Part shown: positions 27,806-34,842 of the stretch, piece after piece
Position numbering within the stretch: position 1 is the first letter of the stretch
How the letters are laid out: every line of letters starts with the position of its first letter
DNA from: Azophilus sp965220835
GTDB taxonomy: Bacteria; Pseudomonadota; Gammaproteobacteria; Pseudomonadales; Azotimanducaceae
DNA length: 64,000 bases
NCBI GenBank assembly: GCA_965220835.1
Contig: OZ244842.1
Coordinates: 4,030,001 to 4,094,000 of the forward strand
Reading direction: 5' to 3'
Program-made: the position numbers and the translations under genes
Notes under the pieces: generated by a model
The model's database searches: none
What the model was told of the DNA's origin: nothing
What the model saw: the letters and a program-made list of their open reading frames with translations, nothing else

Positions 27806-28771
27806 CTAGTCCAGCGCATCCAAGTACTTTTCCGCGTCCAAGGCCGCCATGCAGCCGAAGCCGGCGGAGGTGACGGCTTGGCGGTAGATTTGATCGGCCA
27901 CGTCGCCGGCGGCAAAGACGCCGGGCACGCTGGTGGCGGTGGCGTTGCCGGCCAAGCCGCTCGATACCTTGATGTAGCCGCCGTCCATGTCCAGTTGACC
28001 TTCGAAAATGCCCGTGTTCGGGGTATGGCCAATGGCGATGAAGACGCCGGCGAGATCGATTTGCCGCTCTTCAGGGCTTTGCGTTGAGCGGATTTGGATG
28101 CCGGTGACGCCTGAGTCATCGCCCAGCACTTCGGCCAAGGTGTGGTTCCAAGCTGGCTCGATGTTGCTGCGGGCGAACAGGCGATCCTGCAGGATCTTCT
28201 CCGCCCGCATCTCATCCCGTCGGTGCACCAGGGTCACCTTGCTCGCAATGTTGGACAGGTAGAGCGCCTCCTCGGCCGCCGTGTTGCCGCCGCCGATGAC
28301 GGCCACCTCCTGGCCGCGGTAGAAGAAGCCGTCGCAGGTGGCGCAGGCGCTCACCCCGCGGCCCTTGTAGGCTTCCTCCGAGGGCAATCCCAGGTAGCGG
28401 GCGGATGCCCCGGTGGCGATGATGAGCGCATCGCTCGTGTAGAGGTCCCGGTCGCCCGTCAGCTCGAAGGGCCGCACAGTCAGGTCGGCAGTGTGGATCT
28501 GGTCATTGACGATGGTGGCGTCGAAACGCTCCACATGCTCCGCCATCTGCATCATCAACTCCGGCCCTTGCAACTCAGCATGCCCCCCAGGCCAATTCTC
28601 GACCTCAGTTGTGGTGGTGAGCTGACCCCCAACCTCAATCCCAGTGATGAGCGCTGGCTTGAGGTTGGCCCTGGCCGCATAGAGCGCGGCCGTGTAGCCC
28701 GCCGGGCCGGAGCCAAGAACGATGAGCCGGTGATGCTGGGACACGGTTGGACCGATCGACGAAAAGCGCAT
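27806..28771 (-). CDS. trxB: Thioredoxin reductase
   Basis: Transfers electrons from NADPH through FAD to thioredoxin. The 321 residues contain the FAD motif GSGPAGYTAALYAARA, the redox-active CATC (ACATCDGFFY), the NADPH motif GGGNTAAEEALYLS, and the C-terminal FAD contact GVFAAGDVAD, collinear with E. coli TrxB. ATG at 28771 has AAGG upstream; a GTG nine codons later would also give a normal N-terminus. It is transcribed alone, toward hpaH. Confidence 0.95.
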   Translation of the reverse strand: MRFSSIGPTVSQHHRLIVLGSGPAGYTAALYAARANLKPALITGIEVGGQLTTTTEVENWPGGHAELQGPELMMQMAEHVERFDATIVNDQIHTADLTVRPFELTGDRDLYTSDALIIATGASARYLGLPSEEAYKGRGVSACATCDGFFYRGQEVAVIGGGNTAAEEALYLSNIASKVTLVHRRDEMRAEKILQDRLFARSNIEPAWNHTLAEVLGDDSGVTGIQIRSTQSPEERQIDLAGVFIAIGHTPNTGIFEGQLDMDGGYIKVSSGLAGNATATSVPGVFAAGDVADQIYRQAVTSAGFGCMAALDAEKYLDALD

Positions 28772-29818
28772 ATCTTGCCTTCAATCACGGTGAAACGCAC
28801 GGCGGTGGCGAACGTGCCGCCAACGCCTCCATTGTCAACGAGCAAAGACTGGAGATTTTGCGAAGGTCGGATTGAGGTTCAAAGGAGTTACTGTGTAACT
28901 GGAGGACTGGGGTTGGTGCGATTTGCCTTTGACGTTGACATCGCGGTTGATTGCGACAAAAGGAATGGGACTCGCGAGGCAGTGGAGCAATTGTTGGTGG
29001 TCCAACTAGGCCCGTCTCCATACTGGCCAAGGTCAAAAAAGCCTTGACACTACCTTGGCTCCGCTAATATAGTGGGGCTTATGAAGTGAGTTCGGCGACG
29101 AGTTTTGGAGGCTCGACGCCTAATCCGACTTTCCTCCCGAGAAGGGTCCGCGTTGGTGTTGGACGTCAACCGGACCTTTCCCCTTCGGACTGCTGCGAAG
29201 TCTACCAAAAACGTATCCCATTTGTCAATGTTGATCGACGGCAAGGGCGTAGCTAACCGTCGTGGATTGTTCAATCAACACCAGCAAAGTACCGCCGCTG
29301 CGCTCTCATTGACGACTGCTTCGACGAATTCCGCGAGGCTCGCACCAACCCGCAATCGCACACGCATCTGGCAATTCTCACCCACACCCGCCAATCTGCC
29401 GAGTCAATTGAGTGCAATCCAAGGGTTGGGCGAGGTCATCGCCTGCAGCTGCCCTTTGAGCTGCGTGTTGTTCTCCAAAGTCGAGGCTTAGTGTGTTGCA
29501 GCGGCGTTAGGCGTAATTTGAACTGTTGCAGCATGCGGTTGGGTTTCGGCAGGGAAAAGCCCGTGGCGATGCTGGTCTGCTTCGGCTCGGATCATGTGCC
29601 GGTTTCGCGTGATATCGCCGCGATTCGTATGAGGAGTGTAAGAACCTCCGTCCCGCACTGTCCCATAGACCGTTTATCCTTGCGGATGCCGGGCCATTGG
29701 AACAAGCTCACGCAACAAGCTGGCCACTCAACACCGGATTGCGAAGGGCCGTCAAGAGAATCACGAATTGCCAAACTGGCCAGAAACGGCCCGACAACGG
29801 ATTGCGGGAGGATTGCTC
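28772..29818. other. 1-kb stretch without a recognised gene
   Basis: No frame here looks like a complete gene. A good sigma-70 promoter lies at 29044-29073 (listed). Downstream, plus frame 29254-29490 is open, has no good start, and gives a protein-like stretch (LIDDCFDEFREARTNPQSH) that was not recognised; it may be a gene scrap. Base composition is lower in GC than the flanks, as in acquired or eroded DNA. No tRNA, tmRNA or RNase P signature was seen. Confidence 0.5.
29044..29073 (+). promoter_or_regulatory. Strong sigma-70-like promoter without a clear target
   Basis: A perfect TTGACA (29044-29049) is followed by TAATAT (29065-29070, 15-bp spacing) and overlapping TATAGT (29068-29073, 18-bp spacing). 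This is the best consensus match noticed in the window, but no convincing gene starts in the next 700 bp. A non-coding RNA or an eroded gene are both possible. Confidence 0.5.
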
Positions 29819-30628
29819 ATGAACGAAAAGCTCAAGGGCCAGGTGGCGGTGATCACCGGCGGTGCCAGCGGTTTGGGCCGGGCGTCGGCGGAACGGTTTG
29901 CCGCGGAGGGCGCCGATCTGGTGCTTGCCGACTTGAACGGAAGGGCGGGCGAGGAGACCGCGGCCGCCATCACTGCCGAATCCGGGCGCCAGGTCGAGTT
30001 CTTCGAGCTGGACGTCACTGACGAGGACAAAACCGAGGCGCTGATGCGTCATGCCGTCGATGCCTTCGGCCGGCTGGACGTGGTGCTGGCCGCGGCTGGC
30101 GTCTCCAGCGCCGGCTACGTCAGCGGCCAAGTGACGGTGCGCATCGACGACCCGGAGACCAACTACCTGATCAACAAGCCCCCGGCTGATTGGCGCCGGG
30201 TGCTGGACATCAACCTGACCGGCGTGATGCTCACTGCCCGGGCCGCGGCGCAGGTGATGATTGGCTTGGGGAATCCGGGTTCAATCATCAACATCGCCTC
30301 GGTGGCGGGGCGGGTGCCGCTGGCCGGGGCGGCTGAGTACAGCGTCTCCAAGGCTGGCGTGATCATGCTGACCCAAGTGCTCGGCCGGGAACTTGCGGAC
30401 CACGGCATCCGCGTCAACGCCATCGGCCCCGGCTTCATCGAAACGCCCATGACCGCAGGTGTCCGCCAAGACCCGGAAGGCGTGGAAATGGTGATGGCGA
30501 TGACGCCCATGCAGCGCTTCGGCCAGCCCTCGGAAGTGGCCAACACGGCGCTGTTCCTCGCCAGCGACGAGTCTTCCTACTTCACCGGCCAAACGCTGTT
30601 TCCCGGCGGGGGCATGTTCGTCGGCTGA
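29819..30628 (+). CDS. SDR-family oxidoreductase
   Basis: A 269-residue SDR with TGGASGLG for the cofactor, NIASVAGRV for the catalytic Ser region and YSVSK for the catalytic Tyr/Lys, then NAIGPGFIETPMT. It resembles 3-hydroxyacyl-CoA or beta-ketoacyl reductase-type SDRs, but the substrate is not predictable. ATG at 29819 follows GGGAGGA. It lies 120 bp before paaA on the same strand and could contribute to the same catabolic pathway, although a separate regulatory region lies between them. Confidence 0.9.
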   Translation: MNEKLKGQVAVITGGASGLGRASAERFAAEGADLVLADLNGRAGEETAAAITAESGRQVEFFELDVTDEDKTEALMRHAVDAFGRLDVVLAAAGVSSAGYVSGQVTVRIDDPETNYLINKPPADWRRVLDINLTGVMLTARAAAQVMIGLGNPGSIINIASVAGRVPLAGAAEYSVSKAGVIMLTQVLGRELADHGIRVNAIGPGFIETPMTAGVRQDPEGVEMVMAMTPMQRFGQPSEVANTALFLASDESSYFTGQTLFPGGGMFVG

Positions 30629-30721
30629 GATCGCATCAGGGGCCGGGTCGCCCGAGCGTGCTGCGGGCGTTCACTTTGCTTCCTTTTCGACAAACTTCGG
30701 CTCAATTTGCGCTATTCTGGC

Positions 30722-30735
30722 CAGTGATCACACTG
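30722..30735. promoter_or_regulatory. Inverted repeat in front of paaA, candidate operator
   Basis: CAGTG-ATCA-CACTG (30722-30735), with an inner perfect GTGATCAC, lies 17 bp before the paaA start and just after a TATTCT at 30713-30718 that could be a -10 box. Position and symmetry fit a repressor site for a TetR/PaaX-type regulator, but no regulator gene is in view. Confidence 0.35.
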
Positions 30736-30751
30736 CCTTTAGGACACTTCG

Positions 30752-31693
30752 ATGGCGGAAGCGGCGGACGAGTTGCGCGATGCCCAGGCGCGCTTCGAGC
30801 AGCGCATTGCGCGTGACGAGCGCGTCGAGCCCAAAGACTGGATGCCGGACGGCTACCGTCGCACGCTGATCCGGCAGATCTCCCAGCATGCCCACTCGGA
30901 AGTGATCGGCATGCAGCCGGAGGGCAGCTGGATCACCCGTGCCCCGTCGCTGAAGCGCAAGCTCATCCTGCTGGCCAAGGTGCAGGATGAGGGCGGGCAT
31001 GGCCTCTACCTGTATGGCGCCGCCGAGACCTTGGGCGCCAGCCGCGACGACATGATTGATGCCTTGCAAGCGGGCCGCGCCAAGTACTCCTCCATCTTCA
31101 ATTACCCGGCGCTCACCTGGGCGGACATTGGCGCCATCGGCTGGCTGGTGGACAGCGCTGCCATCGTCAACCAGATCCCCCTTCAGCGCTGCTCCTACGG
31201 CCCCTATGCTCGAGCCATGGTGCGCATCTGCAAGGAGGAGAGCTTTCACCAGCGCCAGGGCTACGACATCATGCTGACGCTGGCGCGGGGCACCGATGCG
31301 CAAAAGGCCATGGCCCAAGACGCCCTGAACCGCTGGTGGTGGCCGACCTTGATGATGTTCGGGCCGCCGGACGCCGATTCGGTGCACACCTCCCAGTCCT
31401 TCTCATGGAAGATCAAGCGACACAGCAACGACGAACTGCGTCAGAAATTCATCGACCAAGCGGTGCCCCAAGCAGAGGTGTTGGGCCTGGCCATCCCCGA
31501 CCCGGACTTGGCTTGGGATGAGGCCAGCGGCCACTACCGCATCGGTCCCATCAATTGGGATGAGTTCCAGCGCGTGGTGGCCGGGGACGGCCCCTGCAAC
31601 CGGCAACGGCTGGCCTATCACCGACGGGTGCGGGAAGACGGCGCTTGGGTCAGGGAAGCGGTTGCCGCCCACGCGGCAAAGGCCCGGCCGTGA
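30752..31693 (+). CDS. paaA: 1,2-phenylacetyl-CoA epoxidase, catalytic subunit A
   Basis: The di-iron oxygenase subunit that, with PaaC as structural partner, epoxidises the ring of phenylacetyl-CoA. The 313 residues have the ferritin-like helical fold with iron ligands in KVQDEGGHGLYLY and CKEESFHQRQGY (ExxH patterns), and the PaaA N-terminus (PKDWMPDGYRRTLIRQISQHAHSE). First gene of paaABCDE. Unusually, 237 bp separate it from paaB, and that gap holds a 109-bp palindromic element. Confidence 0.96.
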   Translation: MAEAADELRDAQARFEQRIARDERVEPKDWMPDGYRRTLIRQISQHAHSEVIGMQPEGSWITRAPSLKRKLILLAKVQDEGGHGLYLYGAAETLGASRDDMIDALQAGRAKYSSIFNYPALTWADIGAIGWLVDSAAIVNQIPLQRCSYGPYARAMVRICKEESFHQRQGYDIMLTLARGTDAQKAMAQDALNRWWWPTLMMFGPPDADSVHTSQSFSWKIKRHSNDELRQKFIDQAVPQAEVLGLAIPDPDLAWDEASGHYRIGPINWDEFQRVVAGDGPCNRQRLAYHRRVREDGAWVREAVAAHAAKARP

Positions 31694-31713
31694 AACAAAG
31701 TTCACTGGGAGAG

Positions 31714-31822
31714 AACCGGTGCGCGGTGCGTGCATCCGGCGCTGTTTAGGCTGGTGCCTGCGCCCATCGTCGCGGTAAGCGCCTCCGCCTGGTGCGCCGG
31801 ATCCACGCACCGCGCACCGGTT
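31714..31822. repeat. 109-bp palindromic element with 29-bp arms, copy A
   Basis: Left arm 31714-31742 and right arm 31794-31822 are inverted repeats with a single C-C mismatch. The loop is 51 nt and runs from TGTTTAGGCT to CGCCTGGT. A second element at 55816-55922 has the same loop length and, read on the minus strand, the loop ends TGTTAAGGCT and CGCTTGGT, with GCATCCGGC at the inner arm. The outer arms differ between copies yet pair within each copy. It lies between paaA and paaB and must be transcribed with them. Confidence 0.9.
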
Positions 31823-31930
31823 ATCGGAGCTGGATCGGAGGATCGATTCTCCGCGCAAGTGAGTGCTTAAGAGTCGGTGCTTTGGAGATTTGTCACATGC
31901 GAGCACGTGTTCACATTGAAAGGCGGTCCG

Positions 31931-32203
31931 ATGCCACTGTTTGAGGTCTTCGTGCGCCCTCGGCGTGGCCTTCAGCATCAGCATGCGGGCAGCCTGCGGG
32001 CGGAGGATGCGGAGCTGGCGCTGCAATACGCCCGGGAAATCTACACCCGCCGCCGGGAGGGGGTGAGCCTCTGGGTGGTGCGCTCTTCGCACATCACCGC
32101 TTCCCAGGAGGATGACGCGCCGGCGTTCTTCGACCCGGCGGACGGCAAGCCCTATCGGGACGCGACCTTTTACGAGTTGCCCAGCGAGGTTAAGGGTCTG
32201 TGA
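31931..32203 (+). CDS. paaB: 1,2-phenylacetyl-CoA epoxidase subunit B
   Basis: A small (90-residue) subunit of the PaaABCDE monooxygenase that contributes to complex assembly. The sequence PLFEVFVRPRRGLQHQHAGS, ALQYAREIYTRRREGVSLWVV is characteristic. ATG at 31931 follows AAAGGCGG; an in-frame codon further upstream is not needed. The stop TGA (32201-32203) sits in the first GTGA box of the 47-bp repeat array that separates it from paaC. Confidence 0.95.
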   Translation: MPLFEVFVRPRRGLQHQHAGSLRAEDAELALQYAREIYTRRREGVSLWVVRSSHITASQEDDAPAFFDPADGKPYRDATFYELPSEVKGL

Positions 32204-32334
32204 ACGCGTTGGAACCGCTTGAGTCGCTTGGCGCGGTTAAGGACCTGTCAACGCGTTGGAACCGCCTGAGTTGCCCGGAGTGGTCAAGGATGTGTGAACG
32301 CGTTAGAGCCGCTGGTGTTGCCCAGCGAGGTTAA
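32200..32334 (+). CDS. Mini-ORF in the paaB-paaC repeat array (44 codons)
   Basis: Starts with GTG overlapping the paaB stop (GTGA). It reads through the second repeat because that box is GTCA, and ends at TAA in the fourth unit. It begins MNALEPLESLGAVKDL. There is no reason to expect a functional peptide; its interest is as a possible translation relay or decoy. Confidence 0.3.
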   Translation: MNALEPLESLGAVKDLSTRWNRLSCPEWSRMCERVRAAGVAQRG

Positions 32335-32344
32335 GAGCCTGTGA
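32294..32344 (+). CDS. Mini-ORF of 16 codons in the array, third unit
   Basis: GTG at 32294 to TGA at 32344 (MNALEPLVLPSEVKSL). The stop overlaps the next mini-ORF start (GTGA at 32341). Confidence 0.3.
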   Translation: MNALEPLVLPSEVKSL

Positions 32345-32391
32345 ACCCGTTGAAGACGCTTAAGTTGCCGGGTGAGGTGCCGGGCCTGTGA
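32341..32391 (+). CDS. Mini-ORF of 16 codons coupled to paaC
   Basis: GTG at 32341 to TGA at 32391 (MNPLKTLKLPGEVPGL). The stop overlaps the paaC GTG start as GTGA at 32388, the arrangement used for translational coupling at the paaC-paaD and paaD-paaE junctions. Confidence 0.35.
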   Translation: MNPLKTLKLPGEVPGL

Positions 32392-33128
32392 GCCTGTTGA
32401 AGGCGGTCGTCGGCTTGGGCGATGACGCCTTGGTGCTGGGCCAGCGGCTGGCGGCTTGGTGCGGAAAGTCGCCTTGGCTGGAAGAGGATTTGGCGATGGC
32501 CAACACCGCCTTGGACTTTCTTGGCCGCGCCCGCCTCCTCTACGGCTACGCGGAGCGGCTCGGTGGCTGCGATGAGGATGCCTACGCCTTCCAACGGGAC
32601 GCTAGGGCGTTCACCAATCTGCTGATCTATGAGTTGCCTTGTGACGACTTCGCCTCGGCTTGCGTCCGCCAGTTTCTGGTCGATGAGTTCGATGCGCTGC
32701 ACTTGGAGAAACTGTCCGCAAGCGCCGACGCCGACTTGGCCGGCATTGCTGCCAAGGCCTATAAGGAGGCCCTCTACCATCGGCGACGGTCCGCTGCCTG
32801 GATGGTGCGGCTGGGTGATGGCACGGCGGAGAGCCGCCGCCGGATGCAGCAGGCGCTGGAGGAACTCTGGGGCTATCACGCCGAGCTTTTCGCGCCGGTT
32901 GGAGAGGAAAGCGGCTTGGTGGCGACCGGCGTTTTGCCGGTCCGGGCCGCCTTGCGACCGCAGTGGCTTGAGGCAGTGACGGCCACCTTGGCAGAGGCGA
33001 CCCTGGAGCCGCCTTCGGCGGATTGGGCGATCGATGGCGGACGTCAAGGCCTGCACACCGAACACTTGGCGCCCATGCTCGCGGAAATGCAGCACCTGCA
33101 TCGCAGCCACCCCGGAGCGCGCTGGTGA
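32388..33128 (+). CDS. paaC: 1,2-phenylacetyl-CoA epoxidase subunit C
   Basis: The structural ferritin-like partner of PaaA; it lacks a complete iron site but is needed for activity. The 246 residues show GDDALVLGQRLAAWCGKSPWLEEDLAMANTALDFLG and KEALYHRRRSAAWMVRLGDGT, typical of PaaC. GTG at 32388 is the last GTGA box of the 47-bp array. The first residues (MSLLKAVV) derive from the repeat unit. The stop overlaps paaD as GTGA. Confidence 0.96.
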   Translation: MSLLKAVVGLGDDALVLGQRLAAWCGKSPWLEEDLAMANTALDFLGRARLLYGYAERLGGCDEDAYAFQRDARAFTNLLIYELPCDDFASACVRQFLVDEFDALHLEKLSASADADLAGIAAKAYKEALYHRRRSAAWMVRLGDGTAESRRRMQQALEELWGYHAELFAPVGEESGLVATGVLPVRAALRPQWLEAVTATLAEATLEPPSADWAIDGGRQGLHTEHLAPMLAEMQHLHRSHPGARW

Positions 33129-33646
33129 CTGCATCCACAACTGCCATCCCCTTGGAGAGCCCGGAATACGCTGCCCGCCTAGCGCACCGGCAAGCCTCGA
33201 GGCATGTGGAGCTCTACGCCTTGCTCGACGCGGTTCGCGATCCGGAGCTGCCGGAACTGAGCATCTGGGATCTCGGCGTGCTGCGCGACGTGCAGGAAGG
33301 CAGCGGCGGCCTGACCGTCACCATTACGCCCACCTACTCAGGATGCCCGGCGTTGGCGGTGATCCGGGAGGACATCGCCGCCTGCCTCAAGGGCGCGGGC
33401 TGGCACCGCTTCGAAATCGTTGAGGAAGCGAGCCCGCCCTGGACCACCACCCTGATGAGCCGCGCCGCCTGCGCCCAGTTGCGGGCCGGCGGAGTCGCGC
33501 CGCCAACATTCGGCACCGTGCGCTGTCCGCTGTGCGGCGGCAGCGAGACGGTTCTGGTCAGTGAATTCGCATCGACGGCCTGCAAGGCGCACTACCGATG
33601 CCGAACCTGCCTGGAACCCTTCGATCACTTCAAGTCGCTGACGTGA
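33125..33646 (+). CDS. paaD: Phenylacetyl-CoA epoxidase maturation subunit PaaD
   Basis: A 173-residue protein thought to help build or insert iron-sulfur clusters of the epoxidase complex. The N-terminal two thirds are a DUF59/MIP18-type domain (LDAVRDPELPELSIWDLGVLRDV...PTYSGCPA). The C-terminus has two CxxC pairs (CPLCGG...CRTCLEPFDHFK) likely to bind metal. GTG at 33125 overlaps the paaC stop and the TGA overlaps the paaE start, both as GTGA. Confidence 0.95.
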   Translation: MTASTTAIPLESPEYAARLAHRQASRHVELYALLDAVRDPELPELSIWDLGVLRDVQEGSGGLTVTITPTYSGCPALAVIREDIAACLKGAGWHRFEIVEEASPPWTTTLMSRAACAQLRAGGVAPPTFGTVRCPLCGGSETVLVSEFASTACKAHYRCRTCLEPFDHFKSLT

Positions 33647-34719
33647 CCACTCACGAACTCCAGGTGGCGGCCGTGGTTCCGGAAACGGAGCAGGCGGTGC
33701 GCGTGCGATTTGCCGTGCCAGAGGGGCTGAAAGGCCGGTTTGACTTCGAGCCCGGCCAGTACCTCACCCTCACCAAGACCATCGCCGGTGAGGCGCTGAC
33801 CCGGGCCTACTCCATCTGCAGCCTGCCCGGCGAACCCTTGGAGGTGGGCATCAAGCACCTGCCCGGCGGCCGCTTCAGCGGTTACGCCAACGGCAGCTTG
33901 GCGGCAGGCGATCGGTTGCCCGTGGCGGAGCCTCAGGGGCTGTTCACCCGCGATCCGGCCCGTCTTGATGGCGTGCATTACCTGTGCATCGCCGCCGGCA
34001 GCGGCATCACGCCAATCCTGTCGATCACGCGGGCCACGCTGGACCGCCATCCCGGCAACCGAATCACCCTGCTGTACGGCAACAGGACCACCGCCTCCAT
34101 GATGTTTCGGGACGCCTTGATGTTCCTCAAGAATCGATACTTGGATCGCTTCCACTTCATTGCCGTGTTCAGCCAGGAGTTGCAGGACAACGACCTGTTC
34201 AACGGCCGCATCAACAATGCCAAGGGAGCGGAGTTCATCAAGCGCCTGCTGCCGCTGGAGAGCTTCGACGACTTTTTCCTGTGCGGGCCGGAATCCATGG
34301 TCTCGGAAGTCACCCGCGGGCTGCGGGCCGAGGGGGTGGCGAAGGCGCGCATTCACGTCGAGCTTTTTTCGGCCTCCGCGGAGGATGCCGCCCGCCGCGT
34401 GCGCAAGCAGGAGGAGCGGGCCAGCCGCTACGGCAGCCGGCACTGTCAGGTGGCCGTCCGCTTCCAAGGGCGCCGCCACCAGTTCGAGCTTGAATGCGAT
34501 GGCGAGAACCTGCTCGACCGGGCCCGCGCCCTCGGCATTGAACTGCCGTTCTCCTGCAAGGACGGCGTCTGCGCGACTTGCAAGGCGCGCCTGCTCGAAG
34601 GGCAGGTGGACATGGACGTCAACCACGCGCTCACCGAAGAGGAGGTGGCGGCAGGGTACATCCTCAGTTGCCAAAGCCATCCGCTGCCAGGGGCGGTGTC
34701 CTTGGATTTTGACGCCTGA
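33643..34719 (+). CDS. paaE: Phenylacetyl-CoA epoxidase reductase subunit PaaE
   Basis: Passes electrons from NADPH through FAD and a [2Fe-2S] centre to PaaA. The 358 residues contain the FAD-binding RAYSICSLP, the nucleotide-binding IAAGSGITPILS, and a C-terminal plant-type ferredoxin domain with cysteines in CKDGVCATCKARLL and a fourth in ILSCQS. GTG at 33643 overlaps the paaD stop and matches the usual N-terminus; an in-frame ATG at 33598 is inside paaD. Last gene of the paa cluster. Ligase paaK and the later beta-oxidation genes are not in the window. Confidence 0.96.
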   Translation: MTTHELQVAAVVPETEQAVRVRFAVPEGLKGRFDFEPGQYLTLTKTIAGEALTRAYSICSLPGEPLEVGIKHLPGGRFSGYANGSLAAGDRLPVAEPQGLFTRDPARLDGVHYLCIAAGSGITPILSITRATLDRHPGNRITLLYGNRTTASMMFRDALMFLKNRYLDRFHFIAVFSQELQDNDLFNGRINNAKGAEFIKRLLPLESFDDFFLCGPESMVSEVTRGLRAEGVAKARIHVELFSASAEDAARRVRKQEERASRYGSRHCQVAVRFQGRRHQFELECDGENLLDRARALGIELPFSCKDGVCATCKARLLEGQVDMDVNHALTEEEVAAGYILSCQSHPLPGAVSLDFDA

Positions 34720-34842
34720 GTTTGCCCCGCGATGTTGGCGAGCCGGGGCCGGGTGGTGTAGGCTGTACCACGCTGTTCAATGACGTTAGGCGGAGTCGCT
34801 CGGCCGCATCGGGCCGCTTGAACTCCGAAGTGAGGCAACCCC

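Larger units (their letters stand above)
32177..32411 (+). repeat. Five 47-bp tandem repeats spanning the paaB-paaC junction
   Basis: The unit runs from the last codons of paaB (TTGCCCAGCGAGGTTAAG) through a GTGA box and the first codons of a paaC-like start (GTGAACGCGTTG). The boxes stand at 32200, 32247 (mutated to GTCA), 32294, 32341 and 32388, exactly 47 bp apart. The first is the paaB stop and the last is the paaC start. Each unit keeps a purine-rich ribosome-site-like stretch before its GTG. Confidence 0.95.

Noticed and set aside
29491..30021. Plus-strand 176-codon frame before the SDR gene
   Set aside because: Its second half is an out-of-frame reading of the SDR gene at 29819; only the first part, before 29490, looked mildly protein-like and is mentioned as a scrap.
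31714..31822. Integron attC site or intrinsic terminator
   Set aside because: No R'/R'' core sites at the ends, no integrase nearby, and no T-run after the stem.
32177..32411. CRISPR-like array
   Set aside because: The 47-bp units are directly adjacent, with no spacers and no cas genes; they derive from the paaB/paaC junction.
34735..34764. TTGGCG-18-TAGGCT promoter for ftsH
   Set aside because: Weak match in GC-rich DNA and no heat-shock type elements; not enough to annotate.
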